DNA from: JBGPLJ01 sp963826145
GTDB lineage: Bacteria > Pseudomonadota > Gammaproteobacteria > Steroidobacterales > Steroidobacteraceae
NCBI GenBank assembly: GCA_963826145.1
Contig: CAWGVW010000001.1
Span: 1,240,001-1,304,000 of the forward strand
DNA length: 64,000 bases
Reading direction: 5' to 3'
Below the pieces are notes generated by a model, which saw nothing but the letters and a program-made list of their open reading frames with translations, was not told the origin of the DNA and made no database searches. Below are positions 38,254 to 46,778 of this stretch, piece after piece. Positions within the stretch are counted from its first letter, which is position 1. Every line of letters starts with the position of its first letter. The position numbers were made by a program, and so were the translations under genes.

Positions 38254-39509
38254 GACTTGCCCATCCCGCGAATCTGCAGCCGTCCTTCGAATTGCGTGCC
38301 TTGCTGATTCGTTCCCTCGAGACTCGCGGTGAATCCGCGTTGTGTCACGAGCTTCGTGATCTGATCGAGGCTCGCCACGTCGGGCGCCGACAGCTTCAGA
38401 TCGAGGATGGTGTCGCGATAGCTCATGCTCGAGAGTGAAGTGCTCGGCACCTGCGTCAGCGCTCCGCCGAGCGCACCGAGCGACTCGAGGAGTCCCGCCT
38501 TGGTGCCGCCGCTGTGCGCGACGCCGAGTCGGCCCTCCATCTGCTGGCGCGGGTTCGCGAGGTTGTGCGCTTCCGGTAGTGCCTGGTGAAAGACTTGTTC
38601 AATGGCAACCGCATTCTTCTTTTCGTCGGACTTGAGGCGCCAGAGCTCAAAACCCTCGGCCGCGAGGTGGGTGACCAGCAAAACGCCCGCCAGCACGGCA
38701 GCCGTCCGCCACGTCGACCAGTTCGCGGAAAAACCCGTCTGCCGGCCAAAGGGGCCCTGCAGCAGGTTGATCGGTTCGTCCTGCGCCGTCTCGGAGGCGA
38801 GCTGTTGCGCGAAGAGCGGCAGCAGTCCGTCCGGCAGTACCTGCACGCGCAAGGTGGCGCAGCGTTCGACAAGTGCTTCGGTTTCCGCTTGCCAGGCCTG
38901 CCATTCGGTCTGCGGCGCGTAAACGAGAAGGTGTTGCGTCGAGGCGATCGCTGGGTCTGGGTCAAGCGCTCCGGCGATCGTCAGGGCATCGGCGAGCGGA
39001 CTTCCGGGTAGCGTGACCGGCATCGCATCGGGTCGCCGCACGCGCACAAGCGATCCTTCCAGAGCGACAACGATCTGTCCGGGATTCGCGGGCAGGAGTG
39101 ACGTGTCGGCGTACAGGGCGTCGACGCGCAGCCCCGCGTCAGCGATTTGCGCGACCCACGCGCGCATGCGCTCGCTTGCGACGGCAGCGACCGGTGTTCC
39201 CGGCCGTCCCGTGCGTTTGCCCACGGCGAAGTGCATCAACTCCACGTCATCCGCGAGCGAGTCCTCCAATGCAAACGGTACGACCTGCTGCAGCCGGCTA
39301 CCGCCGCGTACCGGAAGTTCCGGTTCGGTCAGCAGCACCTCGCTCCCAGGAACGAGGGCAACCACGCGACGACTCGAAACCATCGCTGCCGCAAGACTCA
39401 GCGGGCCGCGCTGCATGCCTGCAAGGCGTTGCCCCTGGGCGTCGGTGACGACCCAGGCAGCCGCGTCGTCGGCGGCCGCAGGCAGTCGAATGACGAGTGT
39501 CTCCGACAT
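38250..39509 (-). CDS. gspL: Type II secretion system protein GspL
   Basis: 419 aa. Actin-like cytoplasmic domain (about 1-250) that recruits the GspE ATPase, a membrane helix near residues 265-285 (AAVLAGVLLVTHLAAEGFEL), and a periplasmic ferredoxin-like domain that binds GspM. ATG 39509 (MSETLVIRLPAA) shares a base with the gspK stop; longer upstream reading is antisense-like sequence within gspK and is not used. LQQVVPFALEDSLADDVELMHFAVG is a recognisable GspL block. Confidence 0.93.
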   Translation of the reverse strand: MSETLVIRLPAAADDAAAWVVTDAQGQRLAGMQRGPLSLAAAMVSSRRVVALVPGSEVLLTEPELPVRGGSRLQQVVPFALEDSLADDVELMHFAVGKRTGRPGTPVAAVASERMRAWVAQIADAGLRVDALYADTSLLPANPGQIVVALEGSLVRVRRPDAMPVTLPGSPLADALTIAGALDPDPAIASTQHLLVYAPQTEWQAWQAETEALVERCATLRVQVLPDGLLPLFAQQLASETAQDEPINLLQGPFGRQTGFSANWSTWRTAAVLAGVLLVTHLAAEGFELWRLKSDEKKNAVAIEQVFHQALPEAHNLANPRQQMEGRLGVAHSGGTKAGLLESLGALGGALTQVPSTSLSSMSYRDTILDLKLSAPDVASLDQITKLVTQRGFTASLEGTNQQGTQFEGRLQIRGMGKS

Positions 39510-40450
39510 CAGTCGTTGCTCCAGCTCCTGAGAATCGGCTGCGAAAGGCCGCCGTTGCGCCGCAGAAGACTGTACAGGGTGAACTGGGCAGTGCCAATAG
39601 TGGTAACCGACGTGACGCGGAAGTAATCGCTCTTCTCCGCAAGAATCGGCTGCACGCGATTCCAGTCCGCCGGCGCCATCGAATTGCCCAGGTACTGAAT
39701 CGTGGGAAAACAGGCCTTCTCGCGCTGCTTCGCGAGCGCCTGCTTGTCCACGCTGAACTGCTGCTGCCCGCTCGACAGGGAATCGAGCACCTCGCCCGAA
39801 GCCGTGCACACGTTCAATTTCACGTCCGCCGGGAGCGCGGTGATGAAGGGTTCGAGCTTGCGGTAGCGGTCGATGCCGAAGCCCGGCAGGGCGAGCAATT
39901 CCGAGGGGCTGGTGATGGCATTGTTCGGCGGCAGATACGGCGGCATCTGGGTCGTGTAAATCGTGTCCTCGGCGCCGTCCGGAAACGTAGGCTGCTGGTC
40001 GCTGTCGAGCCAGTCGACCGTAAGATCCGCCCATTTCGTTTCGAGACCGACAAGCTGCAGCAGGCGCCGGAACTGATCGAGCCGGTCCTGATTCGCGGTG
40101 CCGGTATTCGGATCGATCAGACTGTTGAGGTTGAACCGGCCCTGCATGTCTTCGACATGGCCCTCTATGAGCGCCGCGCCGAATTCAGTCGGCGGAAACG
40201 GTTGCGCCCAGGTTTCTGCGGGGTAGTCCTGCTGCGAGCCGTTCTGCGAATCGAGCAACAGAAGCTTCGCAACCGCCGCTTCGCCGCCGAGGCCATATTG
40301 AAAGCCCCGCTCGAGACTGAGGACGGCGAACGCGCGCCGCTGCTCAAGCGCGCCGGAGAACCAAATGTCGTACGCGATGATGGCGACGAGCGCGACGAGC
40401 ACGAGGGCGATCAGGAGCGCGACTCCCCGTTGTCGATGCGATGTGGTCAT
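39509..40450 (-). CDS. gspK: Type II secretion minor pseudopilin GspK
   Basis: Large minor pseudopilin at the tip of the pseudopilus, 313 aa. Prepilin cleavage site RQRG/VALLIALVLVALVAIIAY without Glu5, as normal for GspK. Contains the alpha domain with GRFNLNSLI and the LLALPGFG (SAM-like helix-hairpin) motif, plus two later cysteines. ATG 40450 is used; a TTG five codons upstream is possible. 4 nt after gspJ. Confidence 0.95.
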   Translation of the reverse strand: MTTSHRQRGVALLIALVLVALVAIIAYDIWFSGALEQRRAFAVLSLERGFQYGLGGEAAVAKLLLLDSQNGSQQDYPAETWAQPFPPTEFGAALIEGHVEDMQGRFNLNSLIDPNTGTANQDRLDQFRRLLQLVGLETKWADLTVDWLDSDQQPTFPDGAEDTIYTTQMPPYLPPNNAITSPSELLALPGFGIDRYRKLEPFITALPADVKLNVCTASGEVLDSLSSGQQQFSVDKQALAKQREKACFPTIQYLGNSMAPADWNRVQPILAEKSDYFRVTSVTTIGTAQFTLYSLLRRNGGLSQPILRSWSND

Positions 40451-40454
40451 GTCA

Positions 40455-41084
40455 TCACCCGGCAATCTCGAAGAGTCGCGTGATGACGCCCCAGTCGGTG
40501 AGCTCGAGCGTCACTTCGACGGCGATGGGTCGATCGCGCTCGTTCTGCGGTGGCCGGGTACCCGGTTCCGGCCATTGGGTGATCCAGGCACGCGAAACGG
40601 TGAGATAACGAACTTCGAAGCGCTTCACCGATTTCAGGAGCTCCCTGCGGACGGGCTCGCTCGAAGCCGCAGCGTCTAGCACCGTCCACGAATCGCGTCG
40701 CAGGGTGCCGTTGTCGACGAGGTAACCGACGCGTTGCAGGCTGGGGCGCTGCACGCCTGCATTGTTCGCCCAACCGGCGCGCGTCAGCAGCACGGGATAC
40801 GCGTTGCGCAGATCCGCCCAGAGCGCTGGCTGATTCGGACCACCCAGAGGATCGCGCACCGGACGCGGCGCGAGCTGTTCGAAGTCCTGGCCGAGGAGAC
40901 GTACTGCGGTCTGCAATTCTCGCAGTTTCTTGAGGCTCTGGTCGGTTACTTCGTGATAGCGGATCGAATTGTTGAGTGCCGCGTAACCGAGCGCAGCTAG
41001 GATCGCGAAGATGACCACGGCCACCATCAGCTCGATGAGCGTAAAACCGCGCAGGGCGCGCGAACTTCGATGCCGGTGTATCAC
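40455..41084 (-). CDS. gspJ: Type II secretion minor pseudopilin GspJ
   Basis: 209 aa. Prepilin site LRG/FTLIELMVAVVIFAILAALGYAAL with Glu5, followed by the GspJ-type block TDQSLKKLRELQTAVRLLGQDFEQLAPRPVRD. Tip component with GspI and GspK. Overlaps gspI by 4 nt. Confidence 0.96.
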   Translation of the reverse strand: MIHRHRSSRALRGFTLIELMVAVVIFAILAALGYAALNNSIRYHEVTDQSLKKLRELQTAVRLLGQDFEQLAPRPVRDPLGGPNQPALWADLRNAYPVLLTRAGWANNAGVQRPSLQRVGYLVDNGTLRRDSWTVLDAAASSEPVRRELLKSVKRFEVRYLTVSRAWITQWPEPGTRPPQNERDRPIAVEVTLELTDWGVITRLFEIAG

Positions 41085-41587
41085 GACGAGGGTCCCGCGC
41101 CGGGTGTCGTGGGCGGCGTGCCGCCCGGCGGGTTACCAGGCGGGCCTCCTTGTTGAGTCGGAGTGCCGCGCCAGGCGGGCTGCGGGAAGGTTCCGATCGG
41201 CGTCATCGCATTGCCGCTGAAACCCTCGACCGTCGACAGCCACGTGTCCTTGGGATCGTTTTCGAGCGCGGCCGAAACGCGGATCTCCACGAGTCCCTGT
41301 ACGCGCGTCGCGATGACTTCCGCCTGCCAACGCCACTTCGCATTGGCGTACTCGATCGTTCCCTCCGGCTTCTGTCCCACGTTCGGTACGCCGCTCAGAC
41401 GAAAGTCCGTAAGCCGGTTGAGCGCGACCCATTGCGCGAGTGTGCGCTGGCGCAAATTGAAGGAAGTGTCCGCGACCCGGTTGATCTGGAAGAAAAGCCC
41501 CGCCAGCACGACGACAATGATCGCCATCGCAACCACGACCTCGATCAGCGTGAAGCCTCCGGCTCGTTGACGCGGATTGCTGATCAC
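41081..41587 (-). CDS. gspI: Type II secretion minor pseudopilin GspI
   Basis: 168 aa. Prepilin site AGG/FTLIEVVVAMAIIVVVLAGLF and the family block RTLAQWVALNRLTDFRL. Unusual is the last stretch of about 36 residues, rich in Pro and Gly with QQGGPPGNPPGGTPP, beyond the normal C-terminus. Overlaps gspH by 4 nt. Confidence 0.94.
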   Translation of the reverse strand: MISNPRQRAGGFTLIEVVVAMAIIVVVLAGLFFQINRVADTSFNLRQRTLAQWVALNRLTDFRLSGVPNVGQKPEGTIEYANAKWRWQAEVIATRVQGLVEIRVSAALENDPKDTWLSTVEGFSGNAMTPIGTFPQPAWRGTPTQQGGPPGNPPGGTPPTTPGAGPSS

Positions 41588-42138
41588 GTACCGCTCCCCG
41601 GCATATGGTCGACGTCCGTGAACTCGACAGCGCCGTTCGGCGTCACCTTGAGTTCGGCCCGGTGATCAGTGCCGGTCCGCCGCATCGTGATGTCGAATGA
41701 ATTGATGTCGCCCGCGGCATACAGGAGGATCTGTGGCAGCGGTCGCTCGAGGCCGAGGGGTGGCGACAACACGACCTTGCGTCCCTCGAGGATCAAGTCG
41801 AACTCGAGTCCGTCGGGCAGGGTGCGCTCGCGAAACTCGCGGTCGTCGAGGTCGAACCACGCAAGCCGCAGGGGATCGAATACAACAAAGCGATAGGAAT
41901 TGCGGCCGACGTAGATGCCGAAGTCCCGCACCTGCATCTCGGCTTGCTCGCGTGCGAGATCGATGAGGGCGTCGAGGCGCTTGGATTCGCGGTGCAGTTC
42001 CGCATCGCGCCCCGTCAATGTGACGGACATGACGACGACACCGATGATGATCACGACGATGGTGATCACGACCAGGATCTCGATCAGCGTGAAGGCGCGC
42101 TGGCGCGCGTTCGCCGCGACGGGAGCCACTCGGGTCAC
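41584..42138 (-). CDS. gspH: Type II secretion minor pseudopilin GspH
   Basis: 184 aa. Prepilin-like N-terminus RQRA/FTLIEILVVITIVVIIIGVVV with Glu5, but the residue before the cleavage site is Ala (codon GCC) where Gly is the rule. The globular part fits GspH (GRDAELHRESKRLDALIDLAREQAEM). 29 nt after gspG. Confidence 0.92.
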   Translation of the reverse strand: MTRVAPVAANARQRAFTLIEILVVITIVVIIIGVVVMSVTLTGRDAELHRESKRLDALIDLAREQAEMQVRDFGIYVGRNSYRFVVFDPLRLAWFDLDDREFRERTLPDGLEFDLILEGRKVVLSPPLGLERPLPQILLYAAGDINSFDITMRRTGTDHRAELKVTPNGAVEFTDVDHMPGSGT

Positions 42139-42167
42139 GGTAGGTCTTGTGGCGGCGTCGAGCCGCT

Positions 42168-42599
42168 TCAGTCGATGTTCCAGTTTCCTATGTCGGCGTC
42201 GGTGTCTTCGCCGCCCGCCTGCAGATCGGCGCCGTAGGAGAAGAGATCAAACTCCTGCCCGTGGGTTCCCGGCGAGATGTACTGGTAGTCGTTGCCCCAG
42301 GGATCCTTGGTGAGCTTCGGCAGGTAGCCGCCCGGCCGCCAGTTCTTGATGGTCGGATCAAGCGGCTTTTTGACGAGGGCGTCGAGTCCCTGATCGGTCG
42401 TCGGGTAGCGGAAATTGTCGAGCCGGTACATGTTGAGTGCGGTTTCGTAACCGCGGATATCCGTCTTCGCCTTGTCGACGCGCGCTTTGTCGAGCTGCCC
42501 GAGCACCTTCGGCACGACCAGCGTCGCGAGGAGCGCCAGGATGACCATGACGACCATGATTTCGATCAGCGTGAATCCGCGAGCGGCCGCAGTCTTCAT
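42168..42599 (-). CDS. gspG: Type II secretion major pseudopilin GspG
   Basis: 143 aa, main subunit of the pseudopilus. Prepilin site AARG/FTLIEIMVVMVILALLATLVVP; calcium-binding and C-terminal GspG pattern DLFSYGADLQAGGEDTDADIGNW. ATG 42599 is used (KTAAARG leader); a TTG further up is less likely. First gene of this cluster. The usual upstream neighbours gspE and gspF are absent; the gene faces a divergent rhombosortase. Confidence 0.97.
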   Translation of the reverse strand: MKTAAARGFTLIEIMVVMVILALLATLVVPKVLGQLDKARVDKAKTDIRGYETALNMYRLDNFRYPTTDQGLDALVKKPLDPTIKNWRPGGYLPKLTKDPWGNDYQYISPGTHGQEFDLFSYGADLQAGGEDTDADIGNWNID

Positions 42600-42695
42600 G
42601 TTCCCGTTTCCCAACGTCGTCGGACGTGTGGCCCCTCATGGGGTATAAAAGGAACGGAATGATAACAAAACGGGGTTAGCCTCATTACGCGACGG

Positions 42696-43292
42696 ATGCC
42701 CGATTGGCGTAGGTTTCTTCAGCTCCAGGGCTCGAATGGCGCCGCGCTGTCGGCGATTTGCGTCAGCATCCTCGCGCTGCAATTGGGTGGGGAGCCGCTG
42801 CAGCTGTTATTGCGCTACGACCGCGAGGGACTGGCGGGCGCCGAACTCTGGCGTCTGCTGACAGGCCATGTCGTGCATCTTGGCTGGTCGCACGCGCTCC
42901 TGAATCTCGCGGGGTTCGCCCTGATGTGGGCGCTTTTCTTTGGCGACTTCCGACCCCGCCAGTGGCTCGTGATTATTGCCGCCTCGGCAGCGGTGATTGA
43001 CGCTGGTTTCTGGTTTCTCGAGCCACGCCTCGCCTGGTATGTCGGTCTTTCCGGCATCCTGCATGGCGTGATGGGCGCGGGGACCTGGGCACATCTTCGA
43101 CGTCATGACTGGGACGCCTGGATCCTTGTGGCCTTCCTTATCGGCAAGCTCGCGTGGGAGCAGACACAGGGCGCATTGCCGTTGAGCGGAGCGCAGGGTC
43201 AGCTGCATGTCGTCGTCGATGCACACCTCTTCGGAGCCATTGGCGGAGTGCTCGCGGCACTTTGCCTGCGCCCCAATCCACGACCGCTATAA
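42696..43292 (+). CDS. rrtA: Rhombosortase-type rhomboid protease
   Basis: Small intramembrane serine protease, 198 aa, with about six helices. WRLLTGHVVHLGWSHALLNLAG is the rhomboid H-box region; the catalytic pair is S119 in VGLSGILHG and H177 in DAHLFGAIGG. Size and the motif pattern match rhombosortases, which cut GlyGly-CTERM tails of proteins moved by type II secretion. It is divergent from gspG with 96 nt between starts, which supports the assignment. No GlyGly-CTERM substrate is encoded in the window. Ends 12 nt before fabD. Confidence 0.85.
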   Translation: MPDWRRFLQLQGSNGAALSAICVSILALQLGGEPLQLLLRYDREGLAGAELWRLLTGHVVHLGWSHALLNLAGFALMWALFFGDFRPRQWLVIIAASAAVIDAGFWFLEPRLAWYVGLSGILHGVMGAGTWAHLRRHDWDAWILVAFLIGKLAWEQTQGALPLSGAQGQLHVVVDAHLFGAIGGVLAALCLRPNPRPL

Positions 43293-43304
43293 TCAATTCC
43301 AGTC

Positions 43305-44246
43305 ATGACACTCGCGTTCGTCTTTCCAGGTCAGGGATCGCAGTCGCCCGGCATGCTGGCGAATCTTGCCGCCGCGGAGCCGACGGTCCTCGCGACATTC
43401 GCCGAGGCCTCCGCCGTGCTTGGCTACGACCTCTGGCAGTTGTGTCAGTCAGGCCCGGTCGAGTCGCTCAATTCGACCGAACGGACTCAGCCAGCGATGC
43501 TGGCCGCGGGCGTTGCAGTCTGGCGTGCGTGGCGGTCGCACGGCGGGCCGATGCCAGCCTACATGGCAGGACACAGCCTCGGTGAGTTCACGGCTCTGGT
43601 CGCCGCCGGCGCGCTCGATTTCCGCGCGGCCGTCGATCTCGTTCGCTTTCGCGGCCAGCTGATGCAGGCTGCCGTGCCGCTCGGACAGGGCGCGATGGCG
43701 GCGATCCTCGGTCTGGACGACGGTGAGGTTGAAGCGGCGTGCGAGGCGGCACGCGAAGGCGAAGTTGTCGAAGCGGTCAATTACAACTCGCCGGGCCAGG
43801 TGGTCATCGCGGGGCATGCGTCGGCGGTGATGCGAGCCATCGAACTTGCGAAGACGAGGGGCGCCAAGCGCGCGCTGCTGTTGCCCGTCAGCGTCCCGTC
43901 GCACAGCGCCTTGATGCTGCCAGCGGCCGCGCAGCTGCGCGAGCGACTTGCGACGGTGACGTTTCATCCGCCGGCGGACGTCGAAGTCATCAACGTAGAC
44001 ATCGCCCGGCACGCAACGGCCGAGGGAATTCGTGACGCACTGGTGCGTCAGGTGCACAGTCCGGTGCGCTGGACCGCGGTTATTGAAAAACTTGTCGCAG
44101 CGGGCGTCCGCATCTTCGTCGAGTGCGGACCTGGCAAAGTGCTGACAGCGCTCAATCGCCGTATCGAGCGCAGCAAGGACATTCGCATGCTCGCGATCGA
44201 GGATCCGGTGACACTCGCCGACGCGCTGACCGCGGTGAAGGGGTAA
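43305..44246 (+). CDS. fabD: Malonyl-CoA:ACP transacylase FabD
   Basis: Loads malonyl groups on ACP for fatty-acid synthesis, 313 aa. FVFPGQGSQ at the N-terminus, nucleophile S91 in GHSLGEF, Arg in VRFRGQLMQ, and the catalytic His in VSVPSHSALM. Opens the fab block here; plsX and fabH, usually ahead of it, are not in the window, where the rhombosortase stands instead. Confidence 0.97.
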   Translation: MTLAFVFPGQGSQSPGMLANLAAAEPTVLATFAEASAVLGYDLWQLCQSGPVESLNSTERTQPAMLAAGVAVWRAWRSHGGPMPAYMAGHSLGEFTALVAAGALDFRAAVDLVRFRGQLMQAAVPLGQGAMAAILGLDDGEVEAACEAAREGEVVEAVNYNSPGQVVIAGHASAVMRAIELAKTRGAKRALLLPVSVPSHSALMLPAAAQLRERLATVTFHPPADVEVINVDIARHATAEGIRDALVRQVHSPVRWTAVIEKLVAAGVRIFVECGPGKVLTALNRRIERSKDIRMLAIEDPVTLADALTAVKG

Positions 44247-44249
44247 TTC

Positions 44250-45005
44250 ATGACGACGGATTCGCCGCTTAAGGATGACATCGCGCTCGTCACTGGCGCT
44301 TCGCGCGGCATCGGCCGATCGATCGCGATCGAGCTCGCGCAGGGCGGCGCCACGGTTGTCGGCACGGCGACGTCCGCGGCCGGTGCAGCGGCGATCAGCG
44401 AGTACCTCGGCACGGGCGGGTTCAAGGGCCGAGGACTCGTGCTCGACGTTGGCCGTCAGGAATCCGTCGATGCGGCGATGGTCGACATCGAGGGGAGGGA
44501 GGGGAGCCCGAGTATCCTGGTCAACAACGCGGGCATCACGCGCGACACGTTGCTCGTGCGAATGAAACCCGTCGACTGGGATGAGCTCATCGCCACCAAC
44601 CTCGGCGGCGTCTTCCGCATGTCCAAGGCCTGTGTGCGGGGCATGATGAAGGCCCGTCGCGGCCGGATCGTCAGCATTTCATCCGTTGTCGGCGCCGTCG
44701 GCAATGCAGGCCAGGCCAACTATGCGGCCGCCAAGGCAGGCATCGAAGGCTTTTCCCGAGCCCTGGCCAAAGAGGTGGCGTCGCGCGGCATCACGGTGAA
44801 CGTGGTAGCACCAGGGTTCATCGATACGGACATGACCCGGGCCCTCGATGAGGGGCAGAGAGCGGCCCTGGCTGGGCAGATTCCCATGGCGCGGCTCGGG
44901 GTTCCCGAGGATATTGCGGCGGCCGTCGGCTTCCTCGCGTCGGCCGGGGCGGCCTATATCACCGGACAAACGCTGCACGTAAACGGCGGTATGTACATGA
45001 CTTAG
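44250..45005 (+). CDS. fabG: 3-oxoacyl-ACP reductase FabG
   Basis: NADPH-dependent short-chain dehydrogenase, 251 aa. Cofactor loop TGASRGIGRSIA, NNAGITRD, active site S in ISSVVGAVGNAGQ and YAAAKAG (Tyr-x-x-x-Lys), C-terminal ITGQTLHVNGGMYM. 3 nt after fabD. The main-line reductase of fatty-acid elongation, judged from position. Confidence 0.97.
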   Translation: MTTDSPLKDDIALVTGASRGIGRSIAIELAQGGATVVGTATSAAGAAAISEYLGTGGFKGRGLVLDVGRQESVDAAMVDIEGREGSPSILVNNAGITRDTLLVRMKPVDWDELIATNLGGVFRMSKACVRGMMKARRGRIVSISSVVGAVGNAGQANYAAAKAGIEGFSRALAKEVASRGITVNVVAPGFIDTDMTRALDEGQRAALAGQIPMARLGVPEDIAAAVGFLASAGAAYITGQTLHVNGGMYMT

Positions 45006-45088
45006 CGCGGATTTGCGGCGGCTCCAACCCGAAGGTCGCGGATTTGTCAAGAAAAACAATCAGTCACAGGATTTTGCGGTAGCGAGCC

Positions 45089-45108
45089 GGGGACCGTTCC
45101 CCTAGAAT
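45089..45108 (+). promoter_or_regulatory. acpP promoter -10 with adjoining palindrome
   Basis: A perfect palindrome GGGGA/TCCCC with a 4-nt centre (45089-45102) directly precedes TAGAAT, a good -10. The -35 region is poor, so either the promoter is activator-dependent or the palindrome binds a regulator over the spacer. It gives acpP its own start within the fab operon. Confidence 0.4.
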
Positions 45109-45173
45109 ACCGCGCCCATGCGGTCGGGGGACCGCGTGCCTCACGGCATTCCTTCGAAGAGGACACCACAACG

Positions 45174-45416
45174 ATGAGCACGGTTGATCAACGAGTTAAA
45201 GCGATCGTCGCCGAGCAGCTGGGCGTCAAAGAAGAACAGGTCACCAGTGATGCATCTTTCGTCGACGACCTGGGAGCCGACTCGCTCGATACGGTCGAAC
45301 TGGTGATGGCGCTGGAAGAGGAGTTTGAGATCGAGATTCCGGACGAAGACGCGGAAAAGATCACGACCGTCCAGCAAGCCATCGACTACATCAACGAGCA
45401 CGCCAAGAAGTCCTGA
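45174..45416 (+). CDS. acpP: Acyl carrier protein AcpP
   Basis: 80-aa acidic carrier, phosphopantetheinylated on S37 in GADSLDTVELVMALEEEF. Start ATG 45174 follows GAGGACACCACAACG. A 168-nt gap and a promoter-like site precede it; a stable hairpin follows, as expected for a gene expressed above its neighbours. Confidence 0.98.
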   Translation: MSTVDQRVKAIVAEQLGVKEEQVTSDASFVDDLGADSLDTVELVMALEEEFEIEIPDEDAEKITTVQQAIDYINEHAKKS

Positions 45417-45425
45417 ACCGCCGTG

Positions 45426-45456
45426 GGGTGGCCCGGCTTTGAAAGCCTGGCCACCC
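45426..45456 (+). terminator. Stem-loop between acpP and fabF
   Basis: GGGTGGCC, then GGCTT/AAGCC around a small loop, then GGCCACCC: a nearly continuous 13-bp stem. There is no U-run directly after it, so it is more likely a partial terminator or a 3'-end stabiliser for acpP mRNA than a full stop. Confidence 0.55.
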
Positions 45457-45499
45457 GGCGAGGCCCTTTAGTTTCCCCAGTCATTTTCGAGGTGAGCCA

Positions 45500-46743
45500 T
45501 TGTCTAGACGCCGGATAGTCGTCACTGGACTCGGAATGGTGTCGCCCCTCGGGTCGACGGTGCAATCCTCATGGGCCGCGGCTCTGCGTGGCGAAAGCGG
45601 GATTGGACCGATTAGGCGATTCGACGCCGCGGCGTTTCCGACGCGCATCTGCGGCTCGGTGAAGGACTTCAATGTCGAGCAATACCTGAGCGCCAAGGAG
45701 GCGCGCAAAATGGACGCGTTTCAGCACTACGGCTACGCGGCCGGCGTGCAGGCGTTCGAGGAATCGGGCTTGAAAGTCACGCCGCAGAACGCGCCCAGAA
45801 TCGGCGCCATCATCGGCGCCGGCATCGGCGGACTCGAAACGATCGAGGAGACGACGGCGCGTTTTCTCGAGGCCAAGGGTCCGCGCAGGATTTCTCCCTT
45901 CTACATCCCCAGCAGCATCATCAACATGATCTCGGGGCACCTTTCCATCAAGTTCGGTTTCACTGGCCCGAATCTTGCGGTCGTCACCGCCTGCACGACG
46001 GCGACACACGCGATCGGGCTCGCAGGACGCCTGATCTCCTATGGCGATGCGGACGTGATACTCGCGGGCGGCGCCGAGATGGGGCAGACGCCGACCGCCG
46101 TCGGTGGATTCGGACAGGCGAAAGCGCTGTCGGTCCGCAATGACGACCCGAAGGCCGCGAGCCGGCCCTGGGACAAGGATCGCGACGGTTTTGTTCTCGG
46201 CGACGGCGCCGGCGCGATGCTCCTCGAGGAATACGAGCACGCCTGCAAGCGCGGCGCGCACATCTACTGCGAACTCATCGGGTTCGGCATGAGCGGTGAT
46301 GCGTACCACATCACCGCGCCCCCGAGAACGGCGAGGGCGCAAGGCTCGCCATGGCGAACGCGCTTGCCGACGCGCACATCAACGCAGCCGACGTGCAGTA
46401 CATCAACGCTCATGCAACCTCGACGCCGCTCGGCGATAGCGCGGAAACGATCGCGATGAAGCGCACTTTCGGCGATCACGCCTACAAGCTGGCCGTCAGT
46501 TCGACGAAGTCGATGACCGGCCATCTGCTCGGTGCGGCCGGTGCGATCGAGGCAATCTTTTCGATACTCGCCATTCGCGATCAGGTCGTGCCGCCGACGA
46601 TCAATCTTGACGCGCCGAGCCCGGATTGCGATCTGGACTACGTTCCACACACCGCGCGCCAGACGCCGGTGCGCTGCGCGCTTTCGAACTCATTCGGGTT
46701 CGGCGGCACGAACGGCACCGTGGTGTTTCGCCAGCTGAGCTGA
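45500..46743 (+). CDS. fabF: 3-oxoacyl-ACP synthase II FabF, frame broken at 46319-46323
   Basis: Elongating ketosynthase that condenses malonyl-ACP with acyl-ACP; 414 aa if repaired. TTG start at 45500 with GAGGTGA upstream. Catalytic C165 in VVTACTTATHAIG is in the first frame; the two histidines (NAHATSTPLGD and TGHLLGAAGA) and FGFGGTNGT are in the second. The frame changes in a run of five C at 46319-46323: a sixth C restores HITAPPENGEGARLAMANAL. Such a homopolymer indel in an essential gene suggests a base-calling error. Lies 83 nt after acpP. Confidence 0.92.
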
Positions 46744-46778
46744 GCAACGGCAGCGCGCGGCATCTGCCACGCACCGGC

